A stretch of 64,000 bases of DNA from Corbicula japonica. Taxonomy: Eukaryota; Mollusca; Bivalvia; Venerida; Cyrenidae. The stretch lies in NCBI GenBank assembly GCA_038501625.1, contig JAZAYU010000079.1:2986528-3050527 (forward strand). The letters are read 5' to 3'. Shown here piece by piece: positions 22,201 through 34,200 of this stretch (position 1 is its first letter; each line of letters starts with the position of its first letter). A program made the position numbers and the translations under genes. The notes below the pieces were generated by a model. It saw only the letters and a program-made list of their open reading frames with translations, searched no databases and was not told where the DNA came from.

Positions 22201-25200
22201 ATGTGAAATAGTTACAGTTTTTAAATGAATTTAAGGATTGTTATACAATAAATTGACTCGTAAGTCACTAAGTGACAATTAACCTGTTTTACAGATATTA
22301 TTGCTGTTGTCATTTTTTGTCTGCTTTTAGGTCAGGCCCAGGAGGAAATTGATAAGCTTCTGGGAAAGCCGGAAGTTAACGGTGGTCCAAAGATCCTGAT
22401 AGAGCGCTCTGTTTTCTCCCAGAAGCACTTTGACGAAAGTTACGAGGCAACACGTCATGCACCCCTGACACTGAGACAGGTTGTGAGCAAGAAGCTGTCA
22501 AGATGTGCATGCTCACTGCACTGTGTGAAGAACTTCCTGTTCACACTGTTCCCGTTTATTCAGATAATGCGGGACTACAGTGTTCGTCAGGACCTGACCG
22601 GGGATATCGTGTCAGGCCTTACAGTGGGAATCATGCATATACCTCAAGGTTGGTGCTGATCATAAAACAAAATCTGGAGACCAGCATCAAATCTCAAGCA
22701 TCTGATTGGCTGAAATGGCGACCCGTCACCATTTCAGTCAATTAGATGCTTGAGACTGTTTAAACACTTGAACCATTTATTTACTACATAGATTTTATCA
22801 CATAGGCAACCAGTGTAGATTCCGATTAGCCATCACTACTGTGTCATCAGATCTGGATCTACACTGGCTGTGCAGTGTTTTGTCATTGTCAAAAACCTAA
22901 TACATCTAAAAGTGAACAGTGTGGATCCTGATCAGATGGCATGAATATGCTGGCTGATATGGATCTGCTCTCTGTGCCTTTGAGAATTTATGGATTATTT
23001 CATTGTGTTTTTCTGTAGGTGAACTGTTTTGAACGGATGAAAAAAGAACTTTGAAATCCACTGGACACAACAGATTTTATTATATTGCAGGCTTGGTTGA
23101 ATTCAGCCTGTTTTTGAGCAGTAATGAAATTGCATATTACTATTCATGCCGCCTAGCCCAGTGTTGAGCACAACTCTTTATTTACTCAAATATAATTATG
23201 TATCGTGCGCATCGGTCTTCAAAAGGCTATATAATTGAACATTTACACAAACCACAATAAGCATTCTCATCCAAGACTAACATTTCTCATTTATCTGATG
23301 ATGGTAAAAAAAGATGAAAATCAGACAACTTAGAAGTCTATTGATTCGCAAAAGAGAATATAAGGAAGACCACAGCAGTGTAAAACACTGACTTTCTCTG
23401 TCTTATATTTCAGGTATGGCATATGGGATGTTGACCACTCTACCTCCAGTATACGGTCTCTACATGTCTTTCTTCCCAGTTCTAATCTACTTCTTCTTTG
23501 GATCTAGCAGGCATGTCTCTATGGGTGAGTATATAGTTTTGTAAAGGAGAAAGACTAAAATGAAACTTAATCTTTTCCTTCATATAAATGCCTTAATGTG
23601 TTGGTGAAACAGTTGAATTTTTAAGTAATGCCAATTTTAAAAGACACTAACTTGACACTTTATGAGACCTATGCTTTTGAAGGAACTATTTCTTTAAAAC
23701 TTGGAGTACATGTATGTTATTGTTAAAAAAAATGGCTTTAGGATTTTATATCAATAAATTGGCTTCAAGCAACACAAATGCTAACTCCTGATTGTCAGCA
23801 TTTTGAAGTAAAATATCTTCAAAACATTTAAACCTGAAACATTTTGACATACTTTACACTTTTGAAGTAAAGTTCCATTTTACTGCATTTAAATATTTTC
23901 AGTTAGTGGCTTAATATGATTGTTCAAGATTTATTATTTATAAAATGAACTGCTATAAAACTTGGAGTCATTATTTTTAAACTTAAGAACACTCACAAAA
24001 GTTAGTACTCAGTACTTAATTAAGTACTTCTTAAGCATCCAGTACTCAGTACTTGCTCGAGTACTGAACCTCAGTGTTCAACTTATCCCAGGTCATACAC
24101 CTCTATTATGCAAGCAATATCTTTAGGATGGTCTTCAGTATGTATTTTCAAGCATTTATCAGAAAAGTGTTTATATCTGTTCGTTTTCTATAAGATTTTC
24201 ATGTTCCTTTCATGTAAGGACAAGAAATTTGAAAATATACAAGATACTATAATAATATGTTATTGCAAGAGCATCTAAAAAATATCTTGAGAGAAATAAC
24301 TTGATAAAGATTGGCAGACTGCCCAAGTTAATATCATTGATCCAGAAGTGGCTGGGGACTGACATGATAGTTGCAATTCTAGAAGATTTCATCAAAGACA
24401 AAGTTGCAATCTTCTTTTTTTTTATTTTATTGACAGGTAACCCACTCTCATTTCCCTTATTCCATATATGCTTTTTTTGCATATGTTACCAGTGTAGATC
24501 CAGATCAGATTGTTTGGATGTGCCATCTGATAAGGATCTACACTAGACACTTCTTGGTCAGAAATAAAGTAATTGAATCAATAGTGAACAGTGTAAATCC
24601 TGATCAGACAGATGTGCCAGCTGGTCTGGATCTATACTGTTTGCCCATGGGATAACAGCCGTATTCCACGGAGAATAGATCATCAGGGCACAACTGGTTG
24701 CACATGCAAGTTAGGAATGACCCTTTTAGTTATTAGAAATAATGATATTCTATCTTGACTGTGTTATAAAAACTTCACCACAGGATAAAAAAAATAATTA
24801 AATTTTTTTCTGATCAGGATCTGCACTGTTCGCTTTTTTATTCATTAGGTTATTTCTGACCAAAAAGCGACAGTGCAGATCCTGATCAGACAGCATGGAT
24901 GTGCCAGCTGATCTCGATCTACACTGGTCGCGCATGCGTGAAAATGCATATATAAGGAGGAAACGGTTAAAATCTTTTACCATATTATGTGTTACTGTTT
25001 TAACCATTCAGTTGTGGAAGTGCTTCATTGCAGGTACATTCGCTGTAGCTTGTTTGATGATTGGCTCAGCAGTTAACAAGGGGTTGGCCAATATTCACAT
25101 TCCGGTACCTACCTCAAAGCCAGGAGTCGTACTTCTGGGTAATTTCACTGGGAACCAGACTAACTCAACAACAACAGCAAGTCCTGGTGGAGCAGTCAGT

Positions 25201-28200
25201 GGTTCTAGCATGTCACCAGAAGAGTTAGATCTCAGACTACAGTTTGCCATGTCTGTCACCTTTGCTGCAGGAATTATTCAGGTATTTAAGAACTTGCACT
25301 AATTTATCCCAATACTCCATGGATATGGCTTTATACCATGCACAACAAGTATAGATCCAGGTCAGCCTGCACTTCTGATAAAAATAAAAGAATCTCGGTG
25401 TGCAATCGGATGAGGATCTATGCTGGTTGCCCACAGTATATGAGCCTTATCCCATGGAGTGACAGGTTTTTACAAACAGTTCACTTAAACAGAGCATTAC
25501 AATGTTATTACTGGATGCTATAGATTGTATAGATTGTGCACATATCGATAGTACGCAAGCAACTTTTATTCTAGCAAGCTTAAATCTTCTGATTCAGAAG
25601 CAAATATTTTATCTTGTAAATTGAAAACAGTTTAGAGAAAGAATTTATGGTAGCAAAAAGCTAGATATGTTTAAATATATATGCATAATAATAATGTCAT
25701 CAAAATAAAGTTAACATATATTTGATTAATGTTGTTGTAAATGGGTGGAGTGTTTAAAGATGTGTTTACTGATTATAATTCACAAGAAATATTTATTAGT
25801 GACGAGGATGTGTTTATCGTTATGACAGTGAATTTTCAAAACAACACAGACCTCACCTCAGAGAATAAATAACACAAATCTCGGTTAATGATTGTGGTAT
25901 TTTATTTAAGATAATGTCACGACATCTCACTTACATAAAATAATTAGTCACTCTCATTAAAGTTAGCAAGTACACAATATTTTAGCTAATTGTGGAAGCA
26001 CCTTCAGACATACAGATTGATGAATTCCTTTAGTCTTAACCCTTTCCTCCATAGACACACCTTTATTGCGTGGGCAAACATTGTAGATCCAGATCAGCCG
26101 GCACATCCGTGCCGTCTGATCAGGATCTGCACTGTTTGCTTTATGATTGTTAGGTTATTTTTAACCAAAATGCAACCAGTGCAGATCCTGATCTGACGGC
26201 ACAGATGTGCTGGCTGATCTGGATCTACACTGGTTGCACATGCGTAAAAATGCGTATATATGGTGGATAGGGTTAAATATGACAAACTTATCATAAGTCT
26301 TTTACCTAATATCTTCTAATACTTATAGAAGTAAATTCTTAATAACTTTGTAACATAGGTGTAAGACTTAAATATTTTTACAGCAAAATATTTATCCAGC
26401 TTCCACTTTTGTAATATTTGATAGTTTCAACATTTCTCTATTAATCTTTTATTACATGTTTTCAAATGATTGACTTAAATCTTAAACCTTTACTTCATGC
26501 ATATGCCTTTAATTACACTTGAGGAACCATCTGCACAGTCTAATCTGAATCTACACTGTTCACTTCTTGGTCAGAAATAATTTATTGAATTTAAAAGTAT
26601 CAAGCAAAGATCCAGATTGGACTGCACAGACATGCAGGCTGATCTATGCAGCAGATCTGGAGCTACACTGGTCACCAGTGATGGGATAGCCCATTAAGCC
26701 ATATCCATGGAGAAAAGTGTTTATATAAGTATTGTAATCCACTCAGTGCATTACCACTTGCTTTTTCAAAAATAGTTCTGAAATGTTTTTGCACAAGTAT
26801 TGAAAGTATTCAGCTCACCGTGTTGCACACCCAGATTGATGCTTTTAAGTTTTAAAAAAATGGTCCATAAATTTGTATCGATTTCAGACTTGAATTTTAT
26901 ATTAACCACAAAACACGAAATTGCACCATTTTCTACAAGTTCCATAATAAGTCCACTACATGTACCTGTTCCACCAAATTAATTTTTCTATCATAACTTT
27001 TTTCATTTCCCATATTTATTTATTTTAATATTTTCAGTTATTGATGGGCATGTTCAGACTGGGATTTATCACGGTGTACCTGTCTGACCCCCTGATCAGT
27101 GGTTTCACAACAGGAGCAGCATGTCATGTGTTCACAAGCCAAATCAAACATGTGTTTGGAATCAAAACCGCCAGATACAGTGGTGTATTTAAACTTGTCT
27201 ATGTAAGTAAAGAATTCTTCTAGGTTTGTTTTTTTCCTTGCGATGACTTGAAACACACAGAGCCAAAAAATGCACTGACATGAAATATTTACTTAGTCCT
27301 GTGGTCTGTAATTGAGTTGATGTACATTTTGATGACTCTTTATGTGTCCGCCGAGATTTTTCAAACCTTTTATTGGATTCAGTAATTGGGCAATTGTCCT
27401 TGTGTCAATAAATTATGTACAAATGTATTAACAACGAAAGTAAATTCTGTGTTTAAATTGTTTTGTTTGCCATGAATAAAAAAGATGTAACTGTAATATT
27501 TAATGTGGGATTGTAACATACATGGATGTAAAAAATGCTGTGAAATATAACCACCATTTTTTATTGTTTGGTGTTTGTTTTTGTTTTTTTTAATATTGTA
27601 ATTGATGTAAAGAATTAATATATCTACATTAGTTCCCCCGATTAATTTTTTTAATAATAACAACATTACATTAGCATGGCATCTCATCTATGTTAGTTAT
27701 ATACATGTATCAAATTACTTGAGATGCGATGACTCGACAATTGCGGTGGCTCAATAAAATCGGACATGCCCTAAGCACTTGAAGTCATTATGATTGGACT
27801 GTAACTGTATTGAGTATTGAGCATATATTGTTGGCCCATTATCAAGAAGCATTTTTTGAAGTAAAGGGTAATACAGTAGAATTCGGTTATTTGAATTGTC
27901 TATTTGTCAGGATCCTTGATTCAATTAACCAGAGTATCATAATACACAGAGCTTACAATTTCTCAGTTTCGTCAGTGGTGGGTGGGGTAATGCTCTCAGT
28001 AATATCTGTATCATCATGTTCAATAAAATCCGGTTTTGAAGATAACCTATACTCTGTAAATGCGCTGTTTATACATTTGATTCCTAAGACTTTGCGCCGT
28101 TTTGAAAATTTTCCGTTTTGCTGACATAGTCAATTGATTTTCTTTCGTAAATTTTCCTATCTGAAATTCATGATATTTATCCGATTACTATACCACTATC

Positions 28201-31200
28201 TTCTTCTTTGTGAAGAGTTATTAACTCCCTTGGGGACTCAAAACATTAAGTATACATTATTTTAATGTACTGTTATAACTTAAATCATTGTTGAGTCACT
28301 GACACTTGTTCTGTTTCAGACATACAGAGATTTTTTCTCGAAGATAACCAGCGCTAACTATGTGACTATCCTACTATCCATTGTCTGTATGGTCATATTG
28401 TATTGTACATCAAGATTCATCAACCAGAACCCCAAACTTAAAGCCAAGATGTTCATGCCAGTTCCCATTGAACTCATTGTTGTAAGTATGCAAGAGAATT
28501 TATCCTCACATAAAATACCAGTGTAGACCCAGTTGATATTTTTGACATTTCAAAAGTATCTTTGTTTTAATTCTTTTTTTGTAAAGAAATAATACTTGAT
28601 AAATAAAATCATTTTTCATAAATGTAAAACGGTGTTTTTACAGATATGATTAAGGAAAAATATATCTGATCTTTTTGTCTATGAAAAATTGCTGAAAAAC
28701 ACAGAAATTAAAAACAAAACAATATTTGAATTAATTTTTATAGATTTCTCTACCATATTTCAGGTGATTTTAGGCACTGTGATCTCTTATGCTATCAAAC
28801 TTGAGGATAACTACAATGTTGTTGTTGTCTCAGATATTCCAACAGGGTACGTCACATATTCAACTGCTATATTTTGAACAGACAAACCCTTTCTCTCAAA
28901 GTAGGCCTTTATTCCCATGTGTATATCCAGATCCGCCTGCATATTCAGATCAACACTGTTCAGTCCTTGGTTAGAGCTAACTCAATCAATCTTAAAGCAA
29001 ATAGTTTAGATCCTGAACTGGATTTAAACTAGTTGCATGTGGGATACATTGTAGAAGCTATAACAACAGAGTTATGGGGTTGTGGCACAGTTTTGAATCA
29101 GTTCTCCATATTAAATCATCTCCAGCTAAAATGCTTGCACAGTAATAAGCTTTTTTGAATGCATTTGATGTATATGCTTTTAAAAAGATCTATTCTTTTA
29201 GTTAGAAAATAGAATATTGTTTAGTTAACTTTATCAGAAATTTATTTCAAGTGTGTTTGATATATGTTTGTTTACTGGTTTTTGCATACTACAATTCAGT
29301 AGTACCCCTGGCCAGTACCATTGTTATGCTGTACCTGTGTGTTGCAGATTGCCAGCTCCCAGCATGCACCCTGTCACTCGTCTGCCAGCTGTGATATCAG
29401 ATGCAGTAGCGCTAGCTATTGTAATATTTGCAATCTCGATCTCCATGGGCAAGTTACTCGCCAAACGACACGACTATGAGGTCGATGCAAACCAGGTGAG
29501 TTGGAACTATTGATCTTAACCCTTTTCTACATACACCGTACAGCGGGTTATTTCTGCGGATGCAAAATTTCTGTGTTTCTGCTGTCTCTTGATGAAATCT
29601 CACAAATATTTCCAGCAGGAAAAAAATCCAGCAAAAACTTAAATTGCAAATTATTCATCCATTTTCATTAATCAGTTTCACAGTAGAGAAGGGGTAAAAA
29701 AATTAAAAGCAATTAATGTTAATTGTTATCATATACTCATTGTATAAAAAGACATTTGCTCAAACATTACTCAAACATTAAATTCAGAGTTGTTATCTAT
29801 TGATAAATAATTTCTTTGTAATTTTTTGATAAAAAAAACTGAGTGACAATTAAACTAAGTGACCATAAATTTAAGGATGGTATTCAAATGAAGTTTTGAA
29901 ACAAAGTTGTAAAGACAGAGGAAGCTGCACTCAGAAGATTCTAATTTTGGATGTTAATATCACAATCCAGTTATTTTTTTGATACCTTCCTAATATGAAC
30001 TGCAGAAATTTATCCTCATGGGAACTGAAAAGGCAAAAAGAAAAAACACAGAATTTTTTGCATCCATTTTTGTAGACAAAGCGCAGTAATTAATGGCCGC
30101 GTAAATAACCCGCTATATGGTATATGCCTTTATGACGTGTGCTAACAGTGTAGATAGACAGATCAGCCAGCACATTCTTGCGGTCTGATCAGGATCTGCA
30201 CTGTTCTGATTTTGGTCATAAATGACATTATCAATCAAAAACCAAACAATGCAGATCCTAATCAGATGGCACAGGTGTGCTGGCTGATCTGGATCTACAC
30301 TGTGTGCCCAAGCTATAAAGACTTACATTTTGAGAAAAGGGTAAATACACTTCATATGTGATTTGAGAGCATTCTTAACCATATCCTGATTCAGATTTTT
30401 AATTAAAATTACACAGTTAATAATGAACTAGAAAATACGAACCCTTATTTAAATGAATGGATGCACAGCTTAATTTGGGTCTGCAATTGCAAATGGTACA
30501 TAGTCTGTGCATAGCACTTAATGGATTAATGAATAATGCAAAGTTAAAAAAAAACAGAATACAATAATAATCATCACCATAGCAAAGTAACTGTATTATA
30601 CCATTGAAATATGTAGGATATATACTGTTAAATCACTCAGGTGACAACATTTTCTTATATATTACAAAACTGAAAAAACCTTTGTGAATGGATGAGAGTA
30701 AATGTGTTTATTGATTTCAACATGTAAATCCAGATCAGCATATCTATGGACATAGTCTAATGTAGATCTAAACTGTTTGCCTCTTAATCATAAATAACCT
30801 AGTGAAATAAAAAATTTATAGGATAGATCATGATTAGACTGCACAGCATTGCATGCTGATCTTGATCTAAACTGGTTTTACAAGATACAAGCTGCATTCA
30901 TGGAGTAAAGGGTTTAGCATTTGACTGGGTCTAAGAATTTCTGATTGTTTTGTTTGCCTTCTGCAGGAGTTGGTAGCTATTGGTATATCAACAGTTGTGT
31001 CATCATTCCTGTCATCAGGCGCCCCTTCTGCTTCACTGTCCAGAAGTCTCATTCAAGAGAAAGTCGGTGGCAAAACTCAGGTATGAATCCAATGGATATG
31101 TATAAGGTCAACCTTAAAAATTGTTTGTTTGTTTAAAATTTGCCCTACCCACAATTTTACCTATGTGTATAGAGTAAAAACAATACCCAGAGTTAAAACT

Positions 31201-34200
31201 TTTTAGGCTTGACCAATTTTTATGAGTCGATTGGGCATCTGCAAACAATTTTTTTGCCCCCATGAAGTGGAAAGCATATAGAGTTGCACTCGTTTGTCCA
31301 TACGTACATCTCCAAATCTCGTGGCATCACTTCCTCATTAACTGTCTGGTGGATTTCTTAAAACTTTGCACAAATGATCAAGCAGGATGTTAAGATGGTT
31401 GTAAAAGGAAGATTTTTTCCTGCTACCATTTACCATTCAATATACTACAATATGACCATTTACATAAACTTTATTCACTTACTTAACCCTGAAATAATTC
31501 TAATGTAGAAATGTCTATCTGTGATTTTGTACAAATTGTTTTTTTGTTCAGCCTTGATAAATGTTTCTACCTTAAAAATAATAGTGCTCCTAATAAAATT
31601 AATTTTTGAAATTTAATTGATTTATAGGGTTTTACCTCCTGATGTTTGATGTAATGGGTACTTTGCCAGAGTGAAAGGATACTGGCTTTTACATGAAATT
31701 ACAACTATTACTTTAGAAACCAAATCTTGATTTTCTTCTAGTTCTAAGGCTTAACTTAAGTATGTAGAGAAAATAAATAAGCACCACCTTTTTTCCTTTG
31801 GAAACTAAAATTCAAAGAGAAATTTTGTCAAAAATCAAAGGGTATTTTAGCAAATACCCCTCTTATCTGGAGCTTATGTTACAATGTCCACCAAGCTAAA
31901 TTTTTTAATACATGGATATGCTGTCATTCAAGTGGATGTCCAGTGTAAATCCAGACTAGACTGCACATCAATGCATTCAGATCTGGATCTGTACTGTTAA
32001 CTTTTTGGTCAGGAGTAACCTAGTGAATCTAAAAGTGAATTATGCATATTTTGATGTGCATGCTGATCTGGATCTACACTGGTTACACGATCAAGAACCA
32101 TATCTGTGGATTAAAGAGTTAAGCTTTTCTCAGGATGTACCTTTCTGTTGCAGATTGCAGGTCTTGTATCATGCTGTCTTCTTCTGGTGGTTCTACTTGC
32201 TATAGGACCCTACTTCAGCACTCTTCCAAATGTACGTACAAGCCCCAGATTATAAAGCTAACAATTGAGACCAGTCTTAAATCTCAAGGATCTGATTGGC
32301 TACAATGGAGATAACTATCTATTTCAGCCAATCAGATTCTCGAGATTTGAGACTGATCTCCAAGAAATCTCAGTTATATAATCTTTGACCTTGGTTTCTC
32401 ACATACTTCTGTGCATGTTAGCACAATAAACGCAGTTCGTGTTTATGTCAGTGGTTATTGGTATCTTCCATTATAAATACAATGTTCTCTTTTGATCAAT
32501 TGTTAAATTATAAGCCCCCAAAGACTGACTGATATAGTTTTGGCATTGTCTGTATGTCCCTGTGTGCTCACATCTAAGACTAAATGTCTGTTGTTCAGTG
32601 CCCAAGGTTATAAAACTGAGCATGAAAACCAGTCTCAAATCTCAAGCATCTGATTGGCTGAAATGGCGACCAGTTGCCATTTCAGCCAATCAGATGCTTG
32701 AGATTTGAGACTGGTTTTCATGCTCAGTTTTATAACCTCCAGTCCAGGTTTGATAAAACTCTGTTACAGAAGATGAGTAATGTAATGAAATATATTTTAA
32801 TATTGTTAGGAATGTGTACTATCAGATATTTCTTATACGCCTTTCCAATAAACAGTTTCGCAGTCCTGTACGAGTTACTTCCCGTGACCAGATATCAACC
32901 CAAAACGAGGCTTCACAGGAAAGCTGAACTATCGGACTATGGCTTAAGCACATAAGGCCTAACATAATCCATTAAATTTCAGGTGTGTAATCGTCGCCGC
33001 CGGTCGAAAATAAGTTACTGGTCTGTTATTCTAGTCAGACATTTTTATTTTCACTATTTGTTAGATATTTGCATTTTTAATATTGTAAGAACATGTACCA
33101 TTCTTGTTGATAGTGGGCAGTATGAAACGCGATTCGGATAAACGTTAGTATTAATGTTACGAATTTCTATACAGCATTTTCATCTTTATGTATTTTATAC
33201 TTAAAATTATATTTAACTGGTATGAAATTCGCAAATTGCTAAGACTGATAATGTACTATACTCCGGAAATCGTGACATGTCAACATTCGGTTACAGTATC
33301 TGTACGTTATACTTGTACTCATCTATTACTTGAATTCATCGTACCGTTAATGTTCAACGAAAAATAATTTTGAATTTTTGAAAACGTCACGTATACTTCA
33401 CAAGCAAAAATACGGTACGATTGATTTTGTCTTGAAATTAAGAAGGATCAATAAGGTTATCTGATTGTTTGTATCATTCATAGAATAAAATTCAAGGATT
33501 CTGATGCTGGCTTCTAATCAAGATGGAGATGCCGGCTTCAAATAATGATGGGAACATTTATATTAACATTAAGACTGCTAAGGTTTGAAATTCTGTCATT
33601 TTGGCGTAAACGCTCAATCGCTTGATTGAATATTTATAAAATGTTCTGCTAAGATGAGTTTCTAATTGATGTCTTATGGTTCTACTTGTCGTATTAAGGA
33701 TTAATAATTCATATAACTGCTATATCAAATACTTTTGCTACCCGATTCAGTAATTAAGGATTTCGATATACTTATTAATTGGGAGGTGTACATAAAAAAG
33801 TAAACCGATCTCTATTGGTCAGTGATATCTTCTTCTTAGTAATTGACAGGGGACCCCTTGTGCGCGACAATTAGGCATTTTTATGACATGCCACTTTCAA
33901 AATCAATCGCAGCCGGCATGTCAGTAGTTGATAAGACACGCTAAGCCGGAAACGACACTCAGTTTATCCGTGGATAGAACACAGGCTGTTAGTTTAAGTC
34001 GTTTAAAGTAAACCTTGGCACAAGGAATAATGACTTTACACTTTTAGTCAAATTAGATTTGTTGTTTTATAAACTATTCTTGATAAAAAAAATTTCATTA
34101 TGCTGATGTATTATTACTAATTCAACGATAAACGAGAAAATATATTTAAAAAAAGAAATTTCATGATGAAAAACGAAAGTTGTAGGTACATGTTCCCTAT

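Larger units (their letters stand above)
19239..22330 (+). other. Intron 1
   Basis: Phase 1, 3.1 kb. It holds P1 copies at about 19310-19500, 19677-19914, 21081-21316 and 21400-21600, and a 5' fragment of a family C tandem element at 20115-20590. A weak tRNA-like minus-strand segment lies near 20735-20815. The rest is AT-rich. Confidence 0.85.
22649..23413 (+). other. Intron 2
   Basis: Phase 1. It contains P2 at 22658-22762 immediately after the donor, P1 at about 22795-22985, and R2 copy 3 at 23090-23175. Confidence 0.85.

Noticed and set aside
27870..28124. Complete Tigger element in intron 5 and the 104-codon frame there
   Set aside because: Only one degraded end (CAGTAGAATTCGGTTATTTG) is visible, with no inverted partner or TA pair; the frame has no resemblance to a transposase.
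32674..32955. 93-codon plus-strand frame
   Set aside because: It starts inside the P2 palindrome and runs into the left end of the TIR element at 32835; not a gene.
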